Assembly: GCF_018320785.1 (NCBI RefSeq)
Contig: NC_054885.1
Span: forward strand, 5,468,921-5,532,920
From: Cheilinus undulatus
Taxonomy: Eukaryota; Chordata; Actinopteri; Labriformes; Labridae
Reading direction: 5' to 3'
Length of the DNA stretch: 64,000 nt
Below the pieces are notes generated by a model. The model saw only the letters and a list, made by a program, of their open reading frames with translations. It was not told where the DNA came from and made no database searches. The first letter of the stretch is position 1; the number at the start of each line of letters is the position of its first letter. The position numbers and the translations under genes are program-made. Below, in pieces: positions 35,684-46,289 of the stretch.

Positions 35684-36554
35684 CAGGGGTATCAAATGTT
35701 TTTCCACCGAGGGCCACAAACAGAAATACATAGGATGTTGAAGCCGCTTTCTTATATGCAAGGCGAGGTATATGACATTGATTAAGTCAGAAGCAGACTA
35801 AAGGAGGAGCTGGGGTGGAGGATTTAATGGCTAACAATGCAAATAGTCAATAATTTCCAGGTTTTTGCGGATGCCAATAAGAATTTAGGGGGCTCTTTTT
35901 AGCTACCACTGGCTCTGCCCTGCCTAATATTATGGGTACTGCTATTTGCTGCCTTAACCTATCAGGGAATTAGAAAACAAGATATTAATATTAGTTATAA
36001 TATGTTTACCTTGTACAGAGTTTTCTTAATTTAGGCCCCGTCCACATGGAGACGATTTAAGGTGTATATGCAAAAGTTTTTTTGTCGTATCGGTGGTTCA
36101 TCCACACAGAAATGGCGTTTCAGGTGACTATAAATACTTTTTGAAAACGGGTCCCAGAGTGCATAAATCTGTAAACAACTACCGTTTCATCTCCGTGTGG
36201 ACGGCCAACTGCACCTTTCTTGAAACGATTACATCACACATAGCATAGCTCTCTTTAGACGCCTGTGCGGGTCTGGTGTTTGTGCTGCAGAAGCTACTAC
36301 CACCGCCAAACGTATACACCATATGTTCTTAAATCCAACACGGAGAACAACCAGAAGGGCAACTAGGAGAAAGTTTGTCGGTTTTCTGTGATCTTCCTCT
36401 CTCTTTTGGTGCATTTCCGTGGCAGCAATACATTCCACGTACAGTCAAGCAAATGTGGGCCATATTTCATTTTATTTCTAGAATTCGCTGCTGGCCAATC
36501 AAAATTAGACTGCAGGCCGCATTTGGACCCCAGGCCATAGTTTGGACACTCCTG
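35684..36554. mobile_element. hAT-like TIR element enclosing family G
   Basis: Ends CAGGGGTATCAAATG and, inverted, CAGGAGTGTCCAAACTATGG, with subterminal GGGCCAC / GGCCGC as in hAT elements of the 62145 type. A family G copy (36034-36400) is nested inside. No clear 8-bp duplication. Confidence 0.55.
36034..36400 (-). mobile_element. Family G TIR element, copy 1 (truncated)
   Basis: Starts GGCCCCGTCCACATGGAGAC and shares, in inverted order, the interior of the copy at 39358-39844 (TTTTGAAAACGGGTCCCAGA, CTGTAAACAACTACC, TGAAACGATTACATCACACA). An internal copy of the terminal motif (CTCCGTGTGGACGGCC) lies at 36190-36207. The far end is missing. Confidence 0.7.
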
Positions 36555-36559
36555 CTCAT

Positions 36560-37479
36560 TTTGAGATTGATTTTTCCAACCTTGCAGGAAATTTCTCAGC
36601 TTATATGGATAAAAGCAAGTTTCTTCACTGTTTGTGAGTGATCAGATTTTGAAGAGTTGCATCAGCCAAGTATTTTCAGTTTTGTACGAAGGCTTTAGAA
36701 CTTTTTTTCACATTGGTCTCTTCTAGCAGTACACCTAATTTCATGTCAATCTGATGAATACCCGTGGAGAAGTCCTTGAAGGAAAGGTGGACTTCCTGTT
36801 GATTTGGCAATATCGATCCAAGAGGCTTTTTTGTAGGTTGGGGCTAGATGAATATACCTGCTGAATTACAAAATGCTAGGTTGACTGTGGAGCAGGGGCT
36901 GCATTTTTTAAATTTTGACGGAGCGCCCACCAACATTATAAAGATAAATCAGTTGTTGTTCCACTGTGCATTTCTCTGTCAAGTTGTATGGCTTTTTAAG
37001 CCCTGAATTTTACTTTTAAAAACCACAGCCTAAAGTGTGTGTAAAGGCAATTATCCTTTTACAACATCTTTTAGAAAACAGGCACAGCACCCACATATCT
37101 GTTTTCATCAAGGTAAAAACAAATGTAAGCTCAAAGAGAAAACTACCTGCACTGAAGTGCCCTTGAAGCTAAACTTTTCTAAGCTTACTCTTTTTGGTCC
37201 ATGTCAGTGTCTACAGCACGCTTCAAATCATAAAATATCCTGGAGCTGAACTTGACTTTCATGTCCACGGTGCGTCAGAAGTCTTAACAAAAGTGGAAAT
37301 GATGAGCGAAAGCTGGAGGCGATGGTGTCAAGGTGTTTCAGCAGACTGAGTGTAGAACAGTCTTTTTGAAGAAGCCGCTAATATTTTCTAGTTTTGAAAT
37401 CAGTCGAAAGACAGGAAGCAGATGCAAAAGAGGCAGGGGAGAGATGCAAAGAGGTTGAATAAATCGCTGAAATATCAAA
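36560..37479. other. Intergenic, no gene seen
   Basis: No recognisable gene or bounded element. Confidence 0.4.
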
Positions 37480-38170
37480 TACCAACATGGCACAACAATT
37501 ACAGATCGTCTCCAGAGCAACAAGAAACAAGCAGAGACATTTAACAGCTACCATGTGTTGCAAAATGACCATGGAAAGAAGCAAAACAGCTCCAAAGACA
37601 TAAAAAGACAACTAAAAGCCTAAAAACCTTGAAAGAGAGACTGAAAACAGCTCTCACTAGGACCAACAAACAGAAGCTTCTGAAACTGAATGAAAATGCT
37701 GAATAAAGGATAAACAAAAAAACAAAGTATTTCAAAGTGACTCTGAACCCAATAGAGAGATTTAAAACAGCTTTACAGAGAAAGAAACTGGCAACAGAGG
37801 AATCCAACAGCCTCTAAGTGATAAAAAATGACCATGACATGCTTCAAAAACACCATGAATGGATGTAAAGTGTTGCAAAACTACCAGAGACACAAAACAA
37901 GATGCTTGACAATTAAAAAGAGACACAAAGCATAGATGCAGTTTAAGCAATGCGAACACAACCAACGAGAGGCAAAATAATCCAAGTTATTAAAATGAAA
38001 TACAAAATGACTACAGAGACATAAAACAACCCCGTGTGATGGAAAATGACCACAAAACTGCAACAAACAGATCGAGTAACAAGGTGAGTTGATGAGTCCG
38101 TCATATTAAGAGAAATTAAAAGACTCAAACAAGGTTAAAAGATACAAAATGACAACAAAGTGACGCAAAA
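37480..38170. repeat. Degenerate purine-rich tandem array
   Basis: Irregular repetition of short phrases such as AAAATGACCA, GAGACATAAAACAAC, GCAAAACTACCAGAGACAC. The period is roughly 20-25 bp but strongly diverged. It leaves long T-rich frames open on the minus strand that encode hydrophobic, membrane-like peptides by composition only. Confidence 0.7.
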
Positions 38171-38224
38171 CTACAACACAAGCTCCAAAAAGCTGGGGCG
38201 CTGTGTGTTGACCACAGTTTTAAA

Positions 38225-38452
38225 AGGGTGCCAATAATTTGGCCGGACCATTTTTGAGTTTTGTGTAAAGTTATATCAATTTTGACTTTTTTCTTCTGCT
38301 TTTCTTGTTTTGTTCCAATGCACATAAATGAAATAAACATTTGTATACCAAAAACATTTGTCATTGCAACAACTTCTGGGAGAAATGGTGTATTTTCTGG
38401 AAGCATTCCAGGGGTGCCAATACTTTTGTCCATGACTGTACATTTGTGACTG
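38225..38452. mobile_element. Small TIR DNA element
   Basis: Starts GGGTGCCAATAATTTGGCC and ends GGGTGCCAATACTTTTGTCC ATGACTGTA; the interior CTTTTCTTGTTTTGTTCCAA and ATGAAATAAACATTTGTAT is a familiar non-autonomous fish element. No coding capacity. Confidence 0.55.
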
Positions 38453-38474
38453 TACAGCAATGGCATAAGAAAGA

Positions 38475-39035
38475 ACTGATTAGATTTTGGGACTGATCCG
38501 GATCACCATCTGGATCCAGGAATTTTTTAAAGGATTCTGTACTATTGGGAGATAGGGCTTATGGCGGAGGTCTGCGCTGTTACCACTTTACACCAGGAGA
38601 TGGCAGATATGAGTAACTTCAATCCCAGCAGCATTTTTGGGTGTGTTTCTATTCAAAGTTTTGGAATTTATAGAGTTTGAAAGACGCACGCCCGGTCGCA
38701 GAGACAAGTCAGAGCATAACAGGAAGACAGCGAATTATAGCGAGAATACTCACAATGCTGGGAGGAATAGAGGAATATTCACCCTCTGCCATGTCTTCCA
38801 GTTGTCAGGTGAGACCATGGGTGCTTCTGCTGCCATGACAGTCCACCTGTAGCGAAGCCAATGCTTTGCCTCACCGTGTTTCCACCCCACCGGGGAGGGA
38901 GTAATCAGCTAATTAGATTTTGGGAGTGATCCAGATCACCATCTGGATCCAGGAATGTTTTTAAAGGATTCTTCATTATTGGGAGATAGGGCTAATGGCG
39001 GAGGTCTGCGCTCTCGGAGTGCTTTTCTAGTTATT
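38475..39035 (+). repeat. Direct repeat pair of ~110 bp
   Basis: Two close copies, 38475-38577 and 38913-39015, both reading TTAGATTTTGGGA.TGATCC, CACCATCTGGATCCAGGAAT and GGCGGAGGTCTGCGCT. The second continues CTCGGAGTGCTTTTCTAGTT. This resembles the 3' end of RTE-type LINEs as I remember them. Between them is about 330 bp with a CTCF-like site at 38593-38606 (CCAGGAGATGGCAG, 13 of 14). Confidence 0.7.
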
Positions 39036-39084
39036 AGAAGGCAATCTTAGAAAACACGTATCTCAAATATACAGTTTACTGTTA

Positions 39085-40440
39085 TTGAAACTTTCCAAGG
39101 CCAGTACTACAGGACTGAAGGACAAATGGGAGGGGGATCTAGCCATTCAGTTGACGGATGCGCACTGGTACCAGATTAACGAACAATCACAGAGGATTTA
39201 TATCAATACTAGACACAAATTGTGTAACTATAAAGTTATACATAGAGCATATTTCATACCCGAAAGACTGAGCCATATCAGAACCAGCTCATCTCCTCTC
39301 TGCCCTCAATGTAAAACAGAGACTGGCACACTTGTACATATGATGTGGTCACGCTCAAGGCTTCGGCTCCGTCCACACGGAGACGAAAACGATATATTGT
39401 AGGAAGATCACAGAAAACTGACACAAACTTTCTTCTAGTTGTCCTTCTGGTTGTTCTCAGCGTTGGATTTAAGAACGTATGGTGTATGCGTTTCACAGTG
39501 GTGGTAAAGGAGCATCAGATTTTGCTGTAAAAGCCATAACAAGCTCAGTAGCTTCTGCAGCACAAACACAACCGTTTAGTCTGCCATTAATGTTTTGGTC
39601 GGACGCCCGCAGGTGCCTTAAGGGAGATACGCTATGTGTGACGTAATTGTTTCAAGAAAGATGCGTATAGCCATCCACACAGAGACGAAAAGGTAGTCAT
39701 TTACAGATTTATGCATTCTGGGACCCGTTTTCAAAAAGTATCTTTTACAGTCACCCGAAACACCGTTTCCGTGTGGATGAAACTCCGATCTGACATAAAA
39801 CTTTTGCGTGTACGCCTGAATTCGTCTCCACCTGGACGAGGCCTTTGACAGTGGTGGCAAGAGGTGGAAAATATTCCTCAGAAAGTATTACTGCAAGCTA
39901 TTTCCCTTTCAGCGAGGATTGTGATGTTGGGTGATTTGTCTGACCTGAACCTCCCCTCTGAGAGAAAATAAAGTTTTGTGAGTCTAGCTGTAACAGCTGC
40001 CAAAAAATGTATCACATCCAAATGGAATCATGGAGATTCCCCCAGTGTTATCAGATGGATTAACGAGGTTAATTCATGTGCTCCTTTAGAAAAAATAACC
40101 TTTACCATCAGGGGTAGCCTGGGACTTATTCATAAGACCTGGGACCCTTGGATAGCCTTCATGGAATCGAGCCAATACTCTGTGTAATAGCCAGTCTTTC
40201 AACCTTAGCCTCAATTCTCCTGGTATTGCTCGATGGGAGGGGGATGTGGGTGTGGGGAGGAGGGGAGAGATATATGTATATGTGTGTAACTGTATTGTAT
40301 TTTAAATTGCTGAGAATATGGTGTATCCCGTCGTGGCACTGGTGAATTATGTACTGGTGTATTTTGTTGTATAGTGCTATGTTCTGCTTACCTAATTGTC
40401 ATTTATAATTACAAAATGAATAAACAGAATTTTCCAAAAA
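39085..40440 (+). mobile_element. L1-type LINE ORF2 C-terminus, interrupted
   Basis: KDKWEGDL, HKLCNYKVIHRAYFIPERLS, then CPQCKTETGTLVHMMW is the CCHC-like region near the end of L1-clade ORF2 proteins. After the insertion at 39358-39844 the coding resumes with a frameshift (AAKKCITSKWN near 39990, GSLGLIHKTWDPWIAF near 40110-40160), the usual last residues. The sequence then leads to AAAATGAATAAACAGAATTT near 40412, a likely 3' end. Truncated at 5' and dead. Confidence 0.75.
39358..39844. mobile_element. Family G TIR element, copy 2
   Basis: Starts GGCTTCGGCTCCGTCCACAC and ends, inverted, AGGCCTCGTCCAGGTGGAGAC; both share CGTCCA-C-GGAGACGAA. It splits the L1 coding sequence just after HMMW. 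Inverted copy 1 is at 36034-36400 and a left-end relative (GGCCCCGTTTACATGACAAC) lies at 48455-48560. No coding capacity seen. Confidence 0.8.
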
Positions 40441-41459
40441 TACCCAAGAGGAAGAGAAAAACTCGACAGCGAGGGACACCGAGGACAAAAGGATTACTGA
40501 GGGGTGAAAAATGTTGGAGAAAGTGCCGCCAAAAAAAACAAAAAAACACACACACACACACAGAGAGAGGTGACGAGATGCTGCTTTCATGTTTGGCCGG
40601 GAGACGAGGCGTATCTTTATCTCAGCGGGTCTGAAAAATGACAGAGCCTGAAAACCTTTTGTTCTAAATGACATGGTGTGAAATTATAGACGGCTGAAAA
40701 CATGATTTAGTCCAGGTGACACCGACAGACAGCAGCGTGGACAAGCAACAGCAGACGAGTCCTGCTAAGCAAACACTCCGGTTTTCTCTCAAGATGTGAA
40801 TCAGAAGTTCTCTTTTTGTTGATTTGAGTCTCGTTAGTTCTTAATGAACTAGTCTCGGTATGCAGCTTGATCTCTCTAATGAAGAATTCATGTCACCAGT
40901 GTTTCATATTCATCCTCTAACCTTGTGCTCTTTATTAAGATGCGAGCCGTTGATTTCTGACAGCAGCAATCCATCCTCGCTCTTCTTCACAGACGCAGGG
41001 AGACTATCTTTTCTAACTAGTCAGTTCAGATTTAATTTGTTAGTCCCCAAACAGATGGCGGAACAATGGAGAGTTTGATCATCACTTTCTGATGAGCTAA
41101 AATCCAACAGCAGCGATCATCAACTGCTGGCCCTAAGGCTTCATCTGGACCCCACAGCTCCTCATCCGGCACACAGAGGACTATTAAACTCAGAAAAGGC
41201 AAAAAGCTGGTCTGATGTGAAGATTTAAACAGTGTAATCACTGCTTAGCAATGGCAAAATATCTATTTAAAAGCTTAATTTCTAAAATCTCATTGCAAGC
41301 TCATTAAACAGTTGATGAGGACAAACATAACACCAATCCTATTTAGTGAACTATTTCTCATTATCCCTGATATGTGTGCAGAATTAAAGGAACACCGTTT
41401 CACTGTCAAACATCTAAACGTTCTGGTGGAAGCTGGAAGAACATTCTTTGATATGTACA
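40441..41459. other. Intergenic, no gene seen
   Basis: Contains a short (CA)n microsatellite at about 40547-40562. No recognisable gene. Confidence 0.4.
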
Positions 41460-41880
41460 GCACCTATAAAAATACTCACCCCCTTGGATGTTTTACCCTT
41501 TTATTGATTTTTGAAATCAATCATGGTCATCATTTTACCTTCTACCTCTACAACCCTTCCGGGGATAGCTGCCTCGAAGCACCCCCACAGCATGATGCTG
41601 CCGCCGCCATGCTCCACAGAGAGTATGGTGTGTTTGTGGTGATGTGCAGTGTTTGGCGTCTTGTCCAGTGGCCAAAAGGTACTAAAGATTTTTCTTTCAC
41701 TTGACCATGGAGTCTCCCACATGCTTTCTGGTGAACTCTGGGCAAGATTTCATTTGAGTTTTCTTCAACTGTGTCTTTCCCTTTGCCTTCTCCCATTGAG
41801 CTTCGACTGGTGAGAGACCTGGATAAGAGTTGTTGGCCTATAAAGGATATCCTATACGGCCTATCATGAAACATGGAAAA
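41460..41880 (-). pseudogene. Tc1-like fragment, second family
   Basis: Left part has the typical CTATAAAAATACTCACCCCC end. On the minus strand [20 protein letters not shown] and [10 protein letters not shown] (41560-41680) is the central part of a Tc1 transposase of the same family as 34518-35216. It abuts the plus-strand Tc1 remnant that follows. Confidence 0.75.
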
Positions 41881-42048
41881 ACTTGATCTGTGGAGTGAAA
41901 AATCAGACTTCCCTGTTTGTTTAGTGAGTCTGGGTTTGGATGATACCTGCCTGACTGCATTGTTGCAACTGTGAAGTCTGGTGGAGGAAGGATAATGGTA
42001 TGGAGCCATTTTCAGGGTTTGGACTATCTCCGGTGAGGGCCAGTCTTA

Positions 42049-42996
42049 GGGTGTTTTCACACCTGAAAGTCCGGACCAAGGTCTGTGTTTTTGTTACGTT
42101 GTACACATTTGGTTCGGTCTGTTTGGGTTTCACACTGTCTTTATTGCAAACAGACTAACAGACTTCACATGATGAACCTATGTGATATAGTCATCAACTA
42201 TGTGATGTCTCTGTAGTTTACATTGATTGGCCATTCCGCCAGCGGGCATCTGACATCAACACGTTGAATAACGTGAGGCTTGAACGTCGTAAATAATGAA
42301 GGAAATCGTCATTCCCACCATCATGTTATTGTTGGTTTTCTACTACAAAAAGCAACAGCTTGAAGAGCTGTGAATAAGGCTGGTTTGAGTTTGTCTTTTG
42401 AGTTTTATCATTAGACAACAACTTTATTGTTGTCGTCAGGAAAGGAGAAGAAAGTGCAATCCTGTGAGCCATTGCAACACTGATTCGGGAGAGAAGGTAT
42501 GTGCTGTAAAACTCTTGAAAAGATGAGCTGTCAGTAGGGAGGTACAACTTTATCTACAATTTTATCAAATTTTCCATGCTTGGACAATCCCCATTTAACA
42601 TAATAACGGACTCTACTACTCCTCACATAACGTAAAGCAGCTACTGTTAGCCCACCCTGTCCAGGCTGCTGGTTAAGTTCAGTCCGTGAGATTGTTGTGG
42701 GCTTTTCTGCGGCTCATTTTGATATGGTGATGGATTTCCTTTGCTGGTAGTCATGTCGTAATTTACTGTCATTGATACGAGGGTCCGAATCTTTTAAAAT
42801 AATGCTTTCACACTGGGCATGAACCGGACTGTGGTTCCGTTTGGTCCGGACCGAGACCACCTCTTTTGGTCGGACTAAGGTCCGGCTGTTTGGTCCGGAC
42901 CACAGTCCAGGGGAGGTTTCATTCCTATCATTTTGGTTCGGACCAAACAGAAAAGTCAGAAAGTCCGGACCAAATGACATAGGTGTGGAAGCCCCC
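42049..42996. mobile_element. TA-flanked TIR element, family H
   Basis: A 948-bp insert in the Tc1 remnant. The ends are GGGTGTTTTCACACCT and, inverted, GGGGGCTTCCACACCT; the subterminal zones are rich in GGTCCGGACC palindromes (several copies at 42063-42075, 42846-42973). The flanks join as TTAAGTGC, so TTA|...|TAA means a 2-bp TA duplication. No transposase recognised. Confidence 0.8.
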
Positions 42997-43315
42997 TAAG
43001 TGCTTCAGTATGACATTCTGCTATGCTTCCAACTGTGTGCCAACACTGTGGGGAAGGCTGTTTTCTATTCCAACATGACTGTGCCCCAGTGCACAAAGCA
43101 CAGACTATAAAAACATGGTTGGATGAGTTCAGAGTGGAAGAACTTGACTGATCTAGAGCAGAGTTTGCGAGCCAAGACTTCTCGTCCAACATCAGTGCCT
43201 GACCTCATAAATACACTCCAAAATGAATGCACAAAATCTTTCAGAAACTCTCCAAAATGTTGTCAAAAGACTTCCAGGAAGAATTGAGGCTGTTAAAGCT
43301 GCAAGAGGGGGTCAA

Positions 43316-44319
43316 TAGTGTTGTAGTACTTGACTTGGTCTTGAGACCAGTCTCAAGACTGCATTTTGAATGTCTTGGTCTTGTCTTGGACTCAAGAGCA
43401 TTTTTACTTGGTCTTGTCTCTGTCTTGGACTGGCCAGACTCAGGATTTTACATCAAGACCGGTTAAGACCAGTACTGATCTGCTTTTCTTCAACTTCATT
43501 AATGTAATAATAATGAAAAACACTCTCTAAAACAACAAATAGTTTCACCTGCAAAAACTCTGACATCAGTCTGTCTTATTTCTAGTCAGAAATACCTCTG
43601 AACTCTTACTTTAGGCCTCATTCACCTGACAAATTCAGACAAACATCTATTTTCAGATATTTAAAATAATTCCAGACTTGTCAGTGGTTTTTAAATACAT
43701 AGAAGTATTTATATTTTAAAAGAAGTTAGTCAAACAAATCTGTTAAAACTTGAGATTTTTGCATGTTATGCTTTGAAAGAGTTGCACACACCTTGTTTTT
43801 ATCTGTCAAATCTATTTAAAAGAAAACAAAAAAATTACCTCTTTAAAGCCTGATACCTCAAATAAAAGCCAAAAATCTCTCTTCGGGGGGAAATTAGATG
43901 TTTATTTAATATTCCAACAAACTCCACTGAAAGAAAAATTACAATATAATGCTAATTTATATTTTTTTAGTATCTCATATGATACCTGGGGCATTTTTGG
44001 CAACTAATAATCCACTTGAGGGCTTTTTATACTTTATCAAATTGTATACAAAAGGTTTTTAAGTAAATTATTCATCATGCTGATTAAAAAGAGGTCTCAC
44101 AAAATCATGTATCAGCTTTGATACACTTGGCTTTAAAAGGGTTAAAGAGAGAATGGTCTTTAACTGTTCAACCTTGTCATGGTTTTTAAACATTTATTTG
44201 TATGGTCTTGATCTTGTCTTGGTCTGGGTCTTGACTCGGTCTTGACCCCAAAAGTCTTGGTCTTGTCTCTGTCTCGGGCAAGTCTTGGTCTGGATCGTGT
44301 GGTCTTGGGTAAAACACTA
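43316..44319. mobile_element. hAT-like element with CTTGGTCTTG subterminal repeats
   Basis: A 1-kb insert with ends TAGTGTTGTAG and, inverted, TAGTGTTTTACC. Multiple GACTTGGTCTTG / GTCTTGGTCTTGTCT motifs cluster inside both ends (43330-43430 and 44205-44310), a typical transposase-binding layout. Flanks GGGGTCAA and GGGGGAAA agree at 6 of 8. The middle is AT-rich and non-coding. Confidence 0.75.
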
Positions 44320-44400
44320 GGGGGAAATCAATATTAAAATTCATGGTTTATAATACATTACAGTAGCTCAAATGGACAATAACCCATTTAATTAATTAGG

Positions 44401-45083
44401 TTTAAAATAAAATGAATGCACTTATTATGGATGTTAGTTAATCATGATTAATGCATTAACTCTTACAGCCCTATTTATAAATGCTATGTTGTTACAACCC
44501 TGGGTGCGTGCTCATTGGCTAAATGAGTTACACTTTCCTTATTGATAATCCAACTTTTCCTCCTCCTCTAAGCGTTTTTTCTCTTCAGTTTTCCCGTCAG
44601 GTTTCTATAATGTTCAATTTGAAGGTGTACTTAAAGACTGGTGGATGGAAACACGACTAATGGCAGCCATAATACTGTATGTGACATTACAGCAAAGCAG
44701 TAATCCCCAACCGGTGGCTCATGTGTCACATCAGGCATCAGTTTCCTCATAAAGCCTCCTGAAGAATTATTAAACTCATAAAACGTGAGGAGAAAACAAT
44801 ATGACGTGGTATTCAGGGAGTCTTTCTTGTTCAAATTCCCACAGCTATTAAAGCAACACCAAAGCATTTAAGAATGAAACAGTTTTACCAGAAATGACTT
44901 AATGTTTGATGAGTTTCACAGTAATCAACCTTAATGAGCAAATATACAACCAGGAGTGCTGCTCCAAGGGACAAGCACTCGTCTTTATGACCCAGTTGTT
45001 GTGTGACTCTCGTTAAACATTTGGGTTTATTGCTTCATATCTTACGACTAGTTTTACACATGCTGTTACTTTTTGTTTCTTCT
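44401..45083. other. Intergenic, no gene seen
   Basis: No recognisable gene or bounded element. Confidence 0.4.
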
Positions 45084-45594
45084 TTAAAAGTCACATATTT
45101 ACTATTATAAGACACGCTGATATTGGTCTCAGAGGTCCCCAAAACATGCCTGTGAAGTTTGTTGCTGAAAGAACATTCCAGTGTTGGATTTTTGCATGAC
45201 TAAAAACCCCTCTGTTTCAGCCCTGCTCAGAACGAGCTGTTTCTGTGTCTGTAGCTTTAAATGTTACTGAGCTGTCTGACTCCGCCCCTCACAGGAACAG
45301 GAAAAGGATGTGGTTTAATGGATGTGGCTCTTCTGATGCTCCTGTCAGCTGGAGGATGAGGAGAGGAGGGCGGGACTTTCTTCCAAGAGGGGAGGGGCAA
45401 CCAAGCCTGGGGGCGGGGCTAACTCCCCACATGATATCATGCGGGGAAACTCTGACAATGGTTTGTTTCAGCAAACATTTTCTGAAAGGTCGAAGGGGGG
45501 AGATTTTTCTGATTTGGGGGGGGCTTGTCAGGGGCACATATTTTTGTTTTAAAAGCCTGAAAAAGAGTTTTTTGCATAATATTTGACCTTTAAA
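45084..45594 (+). repeat. Unnamed GC-rich repeat, family C copy 2
   Basis: Inverted copy of 18095-18634. Shared phrases include GGTCTCAGAGGTCCCCAAAA, CATGCCTGTGAAGTTTG, TTAAATGTTACTGAGCTGTC, GACTCCGCCC and GGGGCGGGGCTAACTCCCC. A 113-codon frame (45245-45586) is colinear with the 71-codon frame in copy 1: both read MW.NGCG, GRDF, LGAGLTP.M, CFS..FLKG. Whether this is a real peptide or shared ancestry of non-coding DNA cannot be settled by eye. Confidence 0.8.
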
Positions 45595-46241
45595 GAGGGG
45601 GTATTATACTTTTAAATATAAATAAATAAATATAAAGTCACAACGTTGGTTGTCCATACTTCACGTATTCAAATTTTCAAACCACAAGATAAACATATGT
45701 GGCAGTAAACTTGGAATTAGAGTGTAAACTGATGAAAACAGTTCATTGGGAATCTCTCCGAGATCTTCCCGAGACGAGGTTTCGATGAAGCAAACTGATG
45801 AGGTCATCGCAATAGGATCTCTTGACTGGTTCGTCCGTGCTGCTGGCAAAGTGGAACAGACCGCCCCCACAAGATGAACAGAGATGAATAAATACACCGC
45901 TTAATGCGACGAGGGATTAGTCCACCATTATGAAAGCCATTTAGTAACACAGTAAACACTTACCAAACAGATACGTCTGTCCTTCGCTGCTGCTGGTTTT
46001 CTTCCCCCTCTCTCTCCCAACTATCAGGGTCAGACTCCAGGTCTAACTCGTATGAATATATATCAAAATTCACCATATTTTACTCAGTTGGACCGTTCAT
46101 TTACCGGTTTTTCAGGATGCCAGTGTGAGAAACATGAGGAGTTTTTTGAGCTGTAAACCATGTGAAGCTACGACATGGGTATCAGAGTGATGGTGTAAAG
46201 CCTTGAAAAAAGGCATAAATACCCCCTCTTTAGGCCCAAAA
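45589..46241. mobile_element. TIR element adjoining family C
   Basis: Starts TTTAAAGAGGGGGTATTATA and ends, inverted, CCTAAAGAGGGGGTATTTAT. About 650 bp with no recognisable frame. It overlaps the right end of family C copy 2 by a few bases, so either it inserted there or the two form one compound element. Confidence 0.6.
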
Positions 46242-46289
46242 AAACTTTCACCTATCAAAATTATCAAACATCAGCATTTTTACCATTAG

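Larger units (their letters stand above)
41881..44400 (+). pseudogene. Tc1-like transposase remnant, split by two insertions
   Basis: Plus strand. CTTGATCTGTGGAGTGAAAA (LWSE, first Asp lost to Glu/Lys context) at about 41880, AAGTCTGGTGGAGGAAGGAT (GGGG motif) at 41975, then after an insertion CAACACTGTGGGGAAGGCTG, CAACATGACTGTGCCCCAGT (HDCAPVH, second Asp) at 43070-43090, GTGGAAGAACTTGACTG at 43134, and CTTCCAGGAAGAATTGAGGC at 43271 (RR.EAVIAAKG). A 948-bp element at 42049-42996 and a 1-kb element at 43316-44319 split it. The residual 3' end is TATTAAAATTCATGG near 44330. Confidence 0.8.

Noticed and set aside
37338..38128. Minus-strand membrane-protein-like frames
   Set aside because: They arise from the A-rich degenerate tandem array read as T-rich codons.
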